Source: Acidovorax sp. KKS102 (GTDB taxonomy: Bacteria > Pseudomonadota > Gammaproteobacteria > Burkholderiales > Burkholderiaceae_C). From it: 64,000 nucleotides of DNA. Location of the stretch: contig NC_018708.1 in assembly GCF_000302535.1 (NCBI RefSeq), positions 3,658,001 through 3,722,000 of the forward strand. Direction: 5' to 3'. The notes under the pieces were generated by a model. That model was not told the origin of the DNA and searched no databases. It saw only the letters and a program-made list of their open reading frames with translations. Both the position numbers and the translations under genes were made by a program. Shown here piece by piece: positions 30,795 through 40,940 of this stretch. Numbering within the stretch: the stretch's first letter is position 1; every line of letters starts with the position of its first letter.

Positions 30795-30852
30795 GCCTCT
30801 GACCCGTCCTGCCTGGCGTTGACACGAGGACCTTTCAAAAAGGGTATGTGTC

Positions 30853-31248
30853 ATGGAATCAAGTGTCAAACGCACGCAGCGCGACTACACACTGGCCTTT
30901 AAGTTGGCGGTGGTGGAGCAGGTGGAAAAAGGCGAGCTCACGTACAAACAGGCGCAGCAGCACTACGGCATCCAGGGTCGCTCGACGGTTCTGGTCTGGC
31001 TGCGCAAGCACGGTCGCCTGGGCTGGAGTCCTGCGGCATCATCTGCAGCCATGCCGATAGACAAGAAGAACACTGTTGCTCTCACGCCCGAGCAGCAGAT
31101 CAAGGCGCTGCAGGTGCAGCTCGCACAGGCGCAGGAGAAGGCCAGGCTATTCGAAGCCGTCATCGACGTGCTGCGCAAGGACTATGGGGTGCGCATCGTA
31201 AAAAAGCCTTTGGGCAAGTCCTCGCGCAAAACCTCATCGCAGGGTTGA
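30853..31248 (+). CDS. IS3-family transposase OrfA
   Basis: This 131-residue protein has an N-terminal helix-turn-helix (RDYTLAFKLAVVEQVEKGEL ... HYGIQGRSTVLVWLRKHG) and a C-terminal leucine-zipper-like coiled coil (ALTPEQQIKALQVQLAQAQE). It binds the IS ends. The stop overlaps the OrfB start, so OrfB may be made by coupling or by frameshifting into an OrfAB fusion. Confidence 0.93.
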   Translation: MESSVKRTQRDYTLAFKLAVVEQVEKGELTYKQAQQHYGIQGRSTVLVWLRKHGRLGWSPAASSAAMPIDKKNTVALTPEQQIKALQVQLAQAQEKARLFEAVIDVLRKDYGVRIVKKPLGKSSRKTSSQG

Positions 31249-32081
31249 GCGTGAAGAGGGCTTGCCAGCATATGGGCCACAGCCGTCAGGCGTATTACCA
31301 GGGTAGGCGCCGCGAGGCCGATCGCTTGGCGAATGCGCAGACGGTGGTGGAGTTGGTGCGCGAGCAGCGCATGCGCCAACCACGCATAGGCACGCGCAAG
31401 CTGCACCACTTATTGCAGGAGCCGCTACAGCGCCGAGGCATCGACTTGGGCCGCGATGCAATGTTCGACGTCCTGCGCAATGCCAGGCTGCTGGTGGCAC
31501 CCCGGCGGGCGTATCACAAGACAACAGACAGTCACCACCGCTTCAGGCACCATCCGAACCTTCTCAAGGTAGGGCCGCAACAGATCCACGCCAGCGGCAG
31601 CGAGCAGGTCTGGGTGGCTGACATCACCTACTTGCCCACACACGGCAAGTTCGTCTATCTGAGCCTGGTCACGGATGCGTATTCCAGGAAGATCGTCGGC
31701 TGGCACGTGCATGAGAGCCTGCAGACCGAAGAGGTGGCGCAGGCCATGAAGATGGCGCTCTCGGGGCGACAGAGCAGCCGACAGTTGGTGCACCACTCCG
31801 ACAGGGGTATCCAGTACTGCGCGACGTACTACCAGGCCCTGCACAAGCGCCACGGCGTGATCTGCTCGATGACGGACGGCTACGACTGCTACCAGAACGC
31901 GCTGGCCGAGCGGGTCAATGGCATCTTGAAGAGTGAGTTCTTGCTGCAGCGCCCCGCCGATCTGGGGCAGGCCAGACGCATGGTCGAGCAGTCAGTCGAC
32001 ATCTATAACTGCGAGCGACCGCATCTGTCGCTGAAAATGCAAACGCCCGATGCAGTGCATCGGGCGTCATTGGCCGGATAG
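31245..32081 (+). CDS. IS3-family transposase OrfB (DDE integrase)
   Basis: This 278-residue catalytic part has the DDE core: D in VWVADITYLP, D in LVHHSDRGIQYC, and E in NALAERVNGILKSEF, with the spacing of the rve family. The N-terminal HTH_21-like region (QPRIGTRKLHHLL) precedes it. The first possible start is TTG 31245 within OrfA's TTGA, or GTG 31251. All three catalytic residues are intact. Confidence 0.93.
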   Translation: MSVKRACQHMGHSRQAYYQGRRREADRLANAQTVVELVREQRMRQPRIGTRKLHHLLQEPLQRRGIDLGRDAMFDVLRNARLLVAPRRAYHKTTDSHHRFRHHPNLLKVGPQQIHASGSEQVWVADITYLPTHGKFVYLSLVTDAYSRKIVGWHVHESLQTEEVAQAMKMALSGRQSSRQLVHHSDRGIQYCATYYQALHKRHGVICSMTDGYDCYQNALAERVNGILKSEFLLQRPADLGQARRMVEQSVDIYNCERPHLSLKMQTPDAVHRASLAG

Positions 32082-32135
32082 TCCGGCTGGAGTTTTTAAC
32101 CGTCCTGGGTGTCAACGCTATTCAGGACGGGTCAC

Positions 32136-33080
32136 TCACGCATGCGCCTCAGCGACCACCGCGGAGTCGTGGGCATGATCCCGAACCTGCGCCCGAGCGT
32201 AGCGCCCAGGCGGCATGCCCACGTGGCGGGTGAACGCCACGCCAAAGGTGTTGACCGAGCTGTAGCCCGTGCGCTCGGCAATCTCTGCCATGCCACAATC
32301 GTCGCGCCGAAGCAGGTCTTTCGCCAACGCCATGCGCCAGGTCAGCAGGTACTCCATGGGCGCCACACCCAGCACGCGGCTGAAGCGCTCAAAGAAGGCG
32401 GAGCGTGACAACGCAGCCTCCCTGGCCAGCTGCGCAACCGTCCAGGGCTGCGCAGGGCTGGCGTGCATGCTGCGCAATGCCGCCGCCAGCCGCTCGTCTG
32501 CCAACCCGCGCGCCAAGCCTGCTGAAGCTGCCGTCCCGGCGGTCGAGCGCAGCGCCTCCACCAACAGCACTTCGAGCAGGCGGGCCAGCACCACGTCGCG
32601 TGCGGGGCGCTGCGCCCGACATTCATCGGCCACCAGCTTCACCAGGGTGGCCAGGCGGCTGTCTCCGCGCACGTGCACCAGCTGGGGCAGCAGCGTCACC
32701 AGCAAATCCGCGTCGGGCGCGCCAAACACGCAGTAGCCAACCAGGTAGCGCACTTCCGGCGCCGCAGTGGTGCTGCCCAGGCGGAATTCGCCGCCCGGCA
32801 AGACCACCGGCACCGCCTCTGGCTGGTCCGGCTCTGGGGGCAGAAGGCTGGACATGGCGAAGCCTTGGGTGGAAGGGATGAGGACGAAATCCCCCGCTTG
32901 CAGCGTCACGGGCTCATGCCCTTGCGCTTCCAGCTGGCATGCACCGTCAAGGACGGCGCAGTAGAACGTACGCCCGGGCTCGCTGCGGCGCACACGCCAT
33001 AGCCCTGCCGCGGTGACGACCTTGGAGAAAGGCGCGCCCGGCTGCAGCATGGCCACCACATCGGCAAAGGGGTCGGACAT
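32136..33080 (-). CDS. AraC-family transcriptional regulator with cupin domain
   Basis: This 314-residue regulator has an N-terminal AraC-type cupin (SDPFADVVAMLQPGAPFSKVV ... LQAGDFVLIPSTQGFAM) and a C-terminal double helix-turn-helix (WTVAQLAREAALSRSAFFERF and MAEIAERTGYSSVNTFGVAF). It is divergent from the SDR gene, the common arrangement for a regulator of its neighbour. The IS insertion duplicated CTC over its last bases but left the TGA stop and the protein intact. The start at 33080 fits the domain boundary. Confidence 0.9.
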   Translation of the reverse strand: MSDPFADVVAMLQPGAPFSKVVTAAGLWRVRRSEPGRTFYCAVLDGACQLEAQGHEPVTLQAGDFVLIPSTQGFAMSSLLPPEPDQPEAVPVVLPGGEFRLGSTTAAPEVRYLVGYCVFGAPDADLLVTLLPQLVHVRGDSRLATLVKLVADECRAQRPARDVVLARLLEVLLVEALRSTAGTAASAGLARGLADERLAAALRSMHASPAQPWTVAQLAREAALSRSAFFERFSRVLGVAPMEYLLTWRMALAKDLLRRDDCGMAEIAERTGYSSVNTFGVAFTRHVGMPPGRYARAQVRDHAHDSAVVAEAHA

Positions 33081-33176
33081 CTGGACTTTCAGAACATATT
33101 TGACGACTTTGCAGTGTATCCAGTCCTGCCGCGCCGGCCTATCGTTGGGGCACCTCAACCACTGATTGGAATCACC

Positions 33177-33938
33177 ATGAAAACCGTCCTCATCACCGGC
33201 TGCTCCTCCGGCTTCGGCCTCGAAACCGCCCGCCACTTCCTGGACCAAGGCTGGAGCGTGGTCGCCACCATGCGCACGCCGCAGCCCCAGCTGCTTCCGG
33301 TCAGCGAGCGCCTGCGCATCCTGCCGCTGGACGTGACCCGTGAGGACAGCATCCGCGACACCATCGCTGCGGCCGGCCCGCTGGACGTGCTGGTCAACAA
33401 CGCCGGAATCGGACTGCTGAATGCGCTGGAGGGCACCCCGATAGCGGCGATGCGCGATGTGTTCGAAACCAACACCCTCGGCACCATCGCGATGACGCAG
33501 GCGGTACTGCCGCAGTTCCGGCAGCGGCGCTCCGGGGTGATCGTGAATGTGACGTCGAGCGTGACGCTGGAGCCGTTGCCGCTGCTGTCTGTGTACAGGG
33601 CGAGCAAGGCGGCAGTCAACGCGTTCACCGAATCGCTGGCGCTGGAGCTGGAGTCCTTCAACGTGCAGGCACGTCTGGTCCTCCCGGGGCGCGCACCGCA
33701 AACCCGCTTCGGGGAGAACGCCCGCCCACGGATGGGCTCGGTTCCCGAGAGTTACGACGCCGTAGCCCAGCGTGTCTTCGCGGGGTGGGCGCAATCCAAT
33801 GCGCTGGTCACCCATGCTGCCGACGTGGCGCAGGCCGTGTGGCGCGCCGCCACCGATCCGTCGTGCCCGATCCGGCTGCCTGCGGGCGCCGACGCGGAAG
33901 CCCAGGCTGCGGCACTTCACGGCAGCAGCGCGGCGTAA
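33177..33938 (+). CDS. Short-chain dehydrogenase/reductase
   Basis: This 253-residue SDR has the NAD(P) motif TGCSSGFG near the N-terminus, the NNAGIG motif, a catalytic Ser in VTSSVTLE and the YRASKAAV catalytic Tyr-Lys pair. The substrate cannot be told. It is divergent from the AraC regulator, which probably controls it. Confidence 0.9.
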   Translation: MKTVLITGCSSGFGLETARHFLDQGWSVVATMRTPQPQLLPVSERLRILPLDVTREDSIRDTIAAAGPLDVLVNNAGIGLLNALEGTPIAAMRDVFETNTLGTIAMTQAVLPQFRQRRSGVIVNVTSSVTLEPLPLLSVYRASKAAVNAFTESLALELESFNVQARLVLPGRAPQTRFGENARPRMGSVPESYDAVAQRVFAGWAQSNALVTHAADVAQAVWRAATDPSCPIRLPAGADAEAQAAALHGSSAA

Positions 33939-33975
33939 ACCCCGGGGGCGAGGGGCAAAAGCGAACGCCAGCATA

Positions 33976-33990
33976 TACTACCCCCTAGTA
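33976..33990. promoter_or_regulatory. FrmR operator 1 (TACTACCCCCTAGTA)
   Basis: TACTA and TAGTA arms flank a C5 tract, the form recognised by the CsoR/RcnR/FrmR family (TACT, G/C tract, AGTA). It lies about 120 bases upstream of frmR. Confidence 0.8.
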
Positions 33991-34010
33991 AAAGCATCCT
34001 TTGCACTTGT

Positions 34011-34032
34011 AGCGCTTATCTATCAAGCGCTT
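34011..34032. repeat. AGCGCTT inverted repeat between the FrmR operators
   Basis: AGCGCTT (34011-34017) pairs with AAGCGCT (34025-34031) around a 7-nt loop. Similar AGCGCT motifs occur elsewhere in this window (6534-6560, about 35668). Confidence 0.4.
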
Positions 34033-34040
34033 CAGATTTA

Positions 34041-35538
<1,498 letters not shown>

Positions 35539-35610
35539 CTCGGCTACTCGCCAGCGCCCACAGCCCCAGAGACAACCGGGCACTCTGGGTGCTGGCCCCG
35601 GCGGGCCATG

Positions 35611-35634
35611 AAAAACGGCTTGGAGCCGTCTTTT
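35611..35634. terminator. Weak hairpin between frmA and the esterase gene
   Basis: ACGGCT (35615-35620) pairs with AGCCGT (35624-35629) around TGG, with A and T runs on either side. It may reduce read-through. The following 70 bases hold an AGCGCTA and GCTATC motif related to the other intergenic repeats, then the ribosome binding region of the next gene. Confidence 0.45.
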
Positions 35635-35711
35635 AGGGTCCCTCCCAGCGAAAACTGCCTCAAGCGCTACGAGATATTGCCTGAACAGCTATCAATTCAA
35701 GAGCAATCACC

Positions 35712-36584
35712 ATGACCACTCCCCTGGACCTGCTCAGCAGCCACGCCTGCTTTGGCGGCGAGCAGCGCTTTTACCAGCACGCCTCCACCACCATCGGCTT
35801 GCCGATGAAGTTCTCGGTGTACCTGCCGCCCCAGGCACAACAGGGCCCTGTGCCCGCCGTGTTGTACCTGGCGGGGCTGACCTGCACCGAAGAGACCTTT
35901 GCGATCAAGGCTGGCGCCCAGCGCCTGGCCGCCGAACTGGGCCTGGCCCTGATCGCACCCGACACCAGCCCGCGCGGCGAAGCCGTGTCGGCCCTGCCCG
36001 GCGCCACGGCCAGCTGGGACTTTGGCGTGGGTGCGGGCTTTTACCTCGACGCCACACAGAGCCCCTGGAACACCCACTGGCGCATGGAGAGCTACCTGCT
36101 GCAAGAGCTGCTGCCCCTGGTGGGCCAGCACCTGCCCATCGACGGGCAGCGCCTGGGCATCTTCGGCCACAGCATGGGCGGCCATGGCGCGCTCACGCTG
36201 GCCCTGCGCCACCCCGGCCGGTTCAAGACGGTGTCGGCCTTTGCGCCCATCTGCGCGCCCACCCAGTGCCCCTGGGGCGAAAAGGCCTTCACCGGCTACC
36301 TTGGCTCCGACCGCACCACCTGGCAGGAGCACGACGCCACGGTGCTGATGCAGCACCAGCCCATCGCGCCCTACCCGGCCGGCATCCTCATCGATCAAGG
36401 GCTGGACGACAAATTCCTGGCCGACCAACTGCATCCTCACCTGTTCGAGGCCGCGTGCCAGGCCATCGGCCAGCCGCTGACGCTGCGCCGCCACGCAGGC
36501 TACGACCACGGCTACTACTTTGTGCAGAGCTTTGTGGGCGACCATTTGGCCCACCATGCGCGGGGTCTTGGCGCCGGGCATTAA
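35712..36584 (+). CDS. fghA: S-formylglutathione hydrolase
   Basis: This 290-residue esterase-D family alpha/beta hydrolase splits S-formylglutathione into formate and glutathione. The nucleophile Ser is in FGHSMGGHGAL. The family motifs YLAGLTCTEETFAIKAGAQ, DTSPRG and DQGLDDKFL (catalytic Asp region) and the final HAGYDHGYYF histidine are all present. It completes the frmRA-fghA formaldehyde detoxification set. Confidence 0.96.
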   Translation: MTTPLDLLSSHACFGGEQRFYQHASTTIGLPMKFSVYLPPQAQQGPVPAVLYLAGLTCTEETFAIKAGAQRLAAELGLALIAPDTSPRGEAVSALPGATASWDFGVGAGFYLDATQSPWNTHWRMESYLLQELLPLVGQHLPIDGQRLGIFGHSMGGHGALTLALRHPGRFKTVSAFAPICAPTQCPWGEKAFTGYLGSDRTTWQEHDATVLMQHQPIAPYPAGILIDQGLDDKFLADQLHPHLFEAACQAIGQPLTLRRHAGYDHGYYFVQSFVGDHLAHHARGLGAGH

Positions 36585-36620
36585 TGCGCACTTAAGCAAC
36601 TGGCAGCACACTCGGGGGCT

Positions 36621-38339
36621 ATGCTTTTGTCCCTGCGGCGCCTGCTGCCCTTTGCCTCGGCTTCACGCTCGGAGCCCCCCACCGCCTCCCCTGCCCCCCG
36701 CCCCATGCACCCCGCCCGGGTGGTGGTGCTGGTCAGCACCTGGCTGGCCACGGCCTGCAACGTACCGCTGTGGCAAGAAGTGGCCCAGCTGCCCGGCCAG
36801 GGCAGCCTGCGCGGCTGGGGCTTTGCGCTGGCGTTTGCGCTCATCGTCGCGGCGGGTAATGGGGCGCTGCTGAGCCTGCTGGCCTGGCGCTGGACGCTCA
36901 AGCCCGCCGTGCTGGTGCTGGTGCTGATGGCCGCGTTTGGTGCGTACTTCATGCTGGCCTACGGCATCGCGATCGACGCCAGCATGTTGGTCAACGTGAT
37001 GCAGACCGACGTAAAGGAGGCTGGCGACCTACTCAACCTGCGCATGCTGGGCACGGTGCTGATCCTGGCGGCGCCGCCGCTGCTGTGGCTGTACCGCCGC
37101 CCCGTGCAGCGCCTCACGGCCCTGCGCCATATGGCGCACAACGGGCTGCTGCTGGTGGGTTCCATCGCCGTCATCGTGGTGTGCCTGCTGCTGGTGTTCC
37201 AGGACTTTGCATCGACCATGCGCAACCACACCAAGCTGCGCTACCTGATCAACCCGCTCAACAGCGTGTACGCACTGGGCAACATTGCCACCAAGCCCCT
37301 GCGCATGGACACCAGCAAGATCCTGCCCCTGGGCCGTGACGCCCAGCTGGGCGCCAGCTACGCTGGCCAGGCCAAGCCCCCGCTGCTGGTGCTGGTGCTG
37401 GGCGAGACGGGCCGCAGCGGCAACTTTGGCTTGAACGGCTATGAGCGCGACACCACCCCCCGCCTGTCAGCCCGCAAGGACCTGGTGAGCGCACGCAATG
37501 CCTGGTCCTGCGGCACCAGCACCGCCGCGTCGGTGCCCTGCATGTATTCGCACCTGGGCCGCACGGGCTACGAAGGCCGTTCGGCCAACTACGAAAGCCT
37601 GATCGACGTGCTGCACCACGCCGGCCTGGCGGTGCTGTGGGTGGACAACCAGTCGGGCTGCAAGGGCGTGTGCGACCGCGTGGGCGAAACCAGCACCAGC
37701 ACCCAGAAAGACCCGGCGCTCTGCGCTGGCGGAGAGTGCCTGGACCGCGTGATGCTCAAGGACCTGGACGCCCAGATCGCCGCCCTGCCCGCCGAGCAGC
37801 GCCAGCGTGGCACCGTGGTGGTGATGCACCAGATGGGCAGCCACGGCCCCGCGTACTACAAGCGCTCCGCGCCCGAGAACAAGAAGTTTGGCCCCGAGTG
37901 CACCTCCACCGCGCTGCAGGAATGCCAACGCGAGCAGGTGGTCAACGCCTACGACAACAGCATCGTCGAGACCGACCATTTCCTCGATTCAGTGCTCCAA
38001 TGGCTGGGAGCGCAGGAACAACATGCCCAGACAGCTATGATTTACGTAGCAGACCATGGCGAGTCGCTGGGCGAGAACAACATCTACCTGCACGGCCTGC
38101 CCTACTCCATTGCCCCCGACGTGCAAAAACACGTGCCCTGGATCACCTGGCTGTCACCCGCCATGCAGGCCCGCACCCACCTCACCACGGGCTGCCTGCA
38201 GCAAGACCTGGGCGAGCGTCGCATCATGCACGACCATTACTTCCACTCGGTACTGGGCCTGATGGATGTGAAGACCGAGGCGTACAACACCGAGCTGGAC
38301 ATGTTTGCCGCGTGCCGCAAGCCCGCCGCGGCGGGCTGA
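36621..38339 (+). CDS. eptA: Lipid A phosphoethanolamine transferase, EptA/MCR family
   Basis: This 572-residue protein has five N-terminal membrane helices and a periplasmic sulfatase-fold domain. Zinc-site residues are visible (GETGR with Glu 262, ADHGESLGE), and the predicted nucleophile is Thr 301 in SCGTSTAASVPC. The disulfide cysteines Cys 297 and Cys 307 have the same spacing as in MCR-1. It would add phosphoethanolamine to lipid A and reduce polymyxin binding. It stands alone in core sequence with no mobile element attached, so it is probably intrinsic. Confidence 0.92.
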   Translation: MLLSLRRLLPFASASRSEPPTASPAPRPMHPARVVVLVSTWLATACNVPLWQEVAQLPGQGSLRGWGFALAFALIVAAGNGALLSLLAWRWTLKPAVLVLVLMAAFGAYFMLAYGIAIDASMLVNVMQTDVKEAGDLLNLRMLGTVLILAAPPLLWLYRRPVQRLTALRHMAHNGLLLVGSIAVIVVCLLLVFQDFASTMRNHTKLRYLINPLNSVYALGNIATKPLRMDTSKILPLGRDAQLGASYAGQAKPPLLVLVLGETGRSGNFGLNGYERDTTPRLSARKDLVSARNAWSCGTSTAASVPCMYSHLGRTGYEGRSANYESLIDVLHHAGLAVLWVDNQSGCKGVCDRVGETSTSTQKDPALCAGGECLDRVMLKDLDAQIAALPAEQRQRGTVVVMHQMGSHGPAYYKRSAPENKKFGPECTSTALQECQREQVVNAYDNSIVETDHFLDSVLQWLGAQEQHAQTAMIYVADHGESLGENNIYLHGLPYSIAPDVQKHVPWITWLSPAMQARTHLTTGCLQQDLGERRIMHDHYFHSVLGLMDVKTEAYNTELDMFAACRKPAAAG

Positions 38340-38382
38340 GGCGGACCGAAGCGGGGCCAGGCGGACGGCCCCGGCAGCCAGC

Positions 38383-39432
38383 TCAGCTCCCTTGGGGCAG
38401 CAACAGGATCTTGCCGATGCTGGCGCCAGACTCCATGCGCCGATGGGCCTGTGCGGCATCGGCCAGTGCAAACGTGCTGTCGATCACCGGCCGGATCACG
38501 CCAGCGGCCAGCGCAGGCAGCCACTGCTGGGCAAACCGTTGCACCATGGCCTGCTTGACCTCGGACGGCCGGGACTTCATCACGGTGCCATAGATCTGCA
38601 GGTGACGGTACAGCACCACATCCATGGGCAGCTCCGCACCCGGTGCGCCCCCCAACAGCCCCACCGACACCAGGCGCCCGCCGTCGGCCAGCGACCGCAC
38701 GTTGCGCTGCAGGTACGGAGCCCCGATGAAGTCGATCACCACATCCACGCCCCGGCCCTGCGTGGCCTGCGCCACCACCGCCTGAAAGTCTTCGCTGCGG
38801 TAGTCGATGAACACATCGGCCCCGCAGCCCAGCACAGCGCCGCGCTTGTCGCCACCCGCTGTGGCGAACACGCGCGCTCCTGCCGCATGGGCCAGTTGCA
38901 CCGCGGCTGAACCCACGCCGCCCGCTGCGGCATGGATCAGCACCGACTCGCCCGCGTGCAGGCGCGCCAGGTGGAACAGCGCCTCGTGCGCCGTCACAAA
39001 CACCTCGGCCACGGCGCCAGCGGCCACCAGGTCCATGCCCGCAGGCACCGGCATGGCCATGCGGTGGTCGATGCGCGACAGCTCGGCGTAGGCGCCGCCG
39101 CCCACGATGCCCATCACGCGGTCGCCAATGGCAAAGCCCTGCACCTTGGGCCCCATGGCGACCACGGTGCCCGCAATCTCCAGCCCCATGGTGTCGGCAT
39201 CGCCAAAGTAGGCACGGCCGTAGGCCCCCTTGCGGTGCAACAGGTCGGCCCGGTTGACGCCGATGGAGGCGTTGCGCACCAGCAGGTCGTGCGGGCGCAC
39301 CTCGGGGACGGGGATCTCGCGCGCCACCAGCACCTCGGGGCCGCCGAAGTCATCGAACACGATGGCTTGCATGGTGCGTGGGGTGGTTGCGGGCTGTTCG
39401 GTCACAGGCAGTGCGGTCGTGGGTGCGGACAT
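38383..39432 (-). CDS. NAD(P)H:quinone oxidoreductase, medium-chain dehydrogenase family
   Basis: This 349-residue zinc-free medium-chain dehydrogenase resembles quinone oxidoreductase / PIG3. It has the N-terminal GroES-like fold (MQAIVFDDFGGPEVL from residue 21), the NADP motif HAAAGGVGSAAVQLAHAAG, and no zinc-binding cysteines. GAGGAG lies 8 bases before the start at 39432. It is divergent from a LysR gene with a palindrome between them. Confidence 0.9.
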   Translation of the reverse strand: MSAPTTALPVTEQPATTPRTMQAIVFDDFGGPEVLVAREIPVPEVRPHDLLVRNASIGVNRADLLHRKGAYGRAYFGDADTMGLEIAGTVVAMGPKVQGFAIGDRVMGIVGGGAYAELSRIDHRMAMPVPAGMDLVAAGAVAEVFVTAHEALFHLARLHAGESVLIHAAAGGVGSAAVQLAHAAGARVFATAGGDKRGAVLGCGADVFIDYRSEDFQAVVAQATQGRGVDVVIDFIGAPYLQRNVRSLADGGRLVSVGLLGGAPGAELPMDVVLYRHLQIYGTVMKSRPSEVKQAMVQRFAQQWLPALAAGVIRPVIDSTFALADAAQAHRRMESGASIGKILLLPQGS

Positions 39433-39518
39433 GGGGTTGCTCCTCAGGCATGGCTTTCAATGCCTTCAAGGATAGGGCTGCAAGCGGTGTTTTAAACGCA
39501 GCAATTTCGCTCTACAGC

Positions 39519-39534
39519 GATGCAAATTTGCATC
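39519..39534. promoter_or_regulatory. 16-bp perfect palindrome GATGCAAATTTGCATC
   Basis: It lies 34 bases before the lysR start in the divergent promoter region. The symmetric, AT-centred site fits a LysR-type operator for self-regulation and control of the oxidoreductase. Binding is inferred. Confidence 0.6.
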
Positions 39535-39568
39535 ACACTCGGCTTTCATCCGCAACCTCGGCACGACC

Positions 39569-40438
39569 ATGAACTGGGACGACACCCGCATCTTTCTCGC
39601 CCTGACGCGAGCGCCCTCCTTGCGCGCCGCTGCGCGCAGCCTGGGCGTAGACCAGGCCACCGTCGGGCGGCGGCTGAATGCGCTGGAGGCCGAACTGGGC
39701 GCCAAGCTCTTCCTGCGCGCCAAGGACGGCTACCTGCTCACCCCCGCAGGCGAGACAGCGCTGGTCGCCGCCCGCCGCATGGAAAGCGCGGCTCTGGACC
39801 TGCGCACCCGCATCGAGGGCCAGGACACCAGCCCCGGCGGCCTGGTGCGCGTGACCAGCACCGACTCCATCGCCATCGACCTGCTCATGCCCGCCATTGA
39901 GCGCCTGCAACAGCACTGGCCCCACATCCGCGTGGACCTGGAGGTCTCCACCCAGTTGCTCAGCCTCACCCGCCGACAGGTGGACATCGCGTTCCGCAAC
40001 GTGCGGCCCGAGGCCCCTGACCTGGTGGTGCGCCGCGTGGCGTCGTGGCCCGTGGGCCTGTTCGCCAGCGCGGGCTATGTCGAGCGTTTTGGCGTGCCGG
40101 TGCCCGAGGACGAACTGCGCGGCCACCACCTGGTGGCCTACGCGCCCTACCTGGAGCACAACGCGTTTCTCACCATGGCGGGTGTGCCCGCGCGCCAGGC
40201 CCGGATCGCGCTGGCGGTGCGCTCCAGTCTGCTGGTGCGCAAGGGCGTGGCGGCGGGCATTGGGCTGGGCGAGATGCCGGTGTGGATGGGCGAGCGCGAA
40301 GGCCTGGTGCGTATCTGGCCCGAGCGCCGCCGGGCGAACGACTACGAGGTCTGGCAGGTGATGCACCCCGACCTGCAACGCACCGCCCGGGTGCGCGCCA
40401 CCGCAGAGTTTCTGTCCGAGGCGTTCCAGATCGGGTAG
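39569..40438 (+). CDS. LysR-family transcriptional regulator
   Basis: This 289-residue regulator has an N-terminal winged helix (DDTRIFLALTRAPSLRAAARSLGVDQATVGRRLNALE region, residues 4-38) and a periplasmic-binding-type effector domain beginning about residue 90. It is divergent from the quinone oxidoreductase, its probable target. The effector is unknown. Confidence 0.93.
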   Translation: MNWDDTRIFLALTRAPSLRAAARSLGVDQATVGRRLNALEAELGAKLFLRAKDGYLLTPAGETALVAARRMESAALDLRTRIEGQDTSPGGLVRVTSTDSIAIDLLMPAIERLQQHWPHIRVDLEVSTQLLSLTRRQVDIAFRNVRPEAPDLVVRRVASWPVGLFASAGYVERFGVPVPEDELRGHHLVAYAPYLEHNAFLTMAGVPARQARIALAVRSSLLVRKGVAAGIGLGEMPVWMGEREGLVRIWPERRRANDYEVWQVMHPDLQRTARVRATAEFLSEAFQIG

Positions 40439-40552
40439 ATCCCTCACCGATGGAGACCGCCCTTCGCGCGCTGGGCTGCGGGCGGCGCCCAGCGCGGCCG
40501 CAGCCCCCCATGCCCCATACTCTGGCGCACATCTTTGCCACTGCAACGCACC

Positions 40553-40840
40553 ATGTCACACACCATTCACCACCAGGAGCAGGACGCCAAGGGCGCGTTC
40601 TACATCGCGCACGACGGCCAGCGCCTGGCCGAGATGACCTACAGCCGCACCAACGCCACGATGGTCATCGTGGACCACACCGAGGTGGACCCGTCGCTCA
40701 GCGGCCAGGGTGTGGGGCGCGCGTTGCTCGGGGCGCTGGTGGAGTGGGTACGGACAACAGGCACCAAGGTGGTCCCGCTGTGCCCGTTTGCCAAGGCACA
40801 GTTCGGCAAGGACGCGTCCATCCGCGACGTGCTGGCCTGA
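40553..40840 (+). CDS. Small GNAT-like N-acetyltransferase (YjdJ type)
   Basis: This 95-residue protein resembles the short GCN5-related family. It has EMTYSRTNATMVIVDHTEVD, the acetyl-CoA loop LSGQGVGRALLGALVEW and a final VPLCPFAKAQF. The substrate is not known. The ATG at 40553 fits the family; an ATG-less upstream extension is possible. Confidence 0.85.
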   Translation: MSHTIHHQEQDAKGAFYIAHDGQRLAEMTYSRTNATMVIVDHTEVDPSLSGQGVGRALLGALVEWVRTTGTKVVPLCPFAKAQFGKDASIRDVLA

Positions 40841-40940
40841 CCGGGTCTGTGGACGATGCGGCCCGCCGGACCTAGTTCCGCAGGGACCAGCAAACAATTC
40901 GAGCGCCCCAACCCGCGCCCGTCGAGATCGCAAAGAGCCG

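Larger units (their letters stand above)
30800..32134 (+). mobile_element. Complete IS3-family insertion sequence, 1335 bp
   Basis: The ends are inverted repeats: the left reads TGACCCGTCCTGCCTGGCGT and the right, in reverse complement, TGACCCGTCCTGAATAGCGT; both then continue TGACAC. A 3-bp CTC duplication flanks the element (30797-30799 and 32135-32137), as expected for IS3. Inside are two overlapping transposase frames. The element separates the gltA terminator from araC and ends one base before the araC stop codon. It looks intact and potentially active. Confidence 0.93.

Noticed and set aside
33081-33974. N-terminal extension of the AraC regulator
   Set aside because: The minus-strand frame stays open for about 300 codons upstream, but this is the antisense of the SDR gene; the AraC domain begins at 33080.
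36621-38339. Acquired mobile colistin resistance gene
   Set aside because: The protein is EptA/MCR-like, but it sits in core-like sequence with host codon use and no flanking IS, so it is probably an intrinsic transferase.
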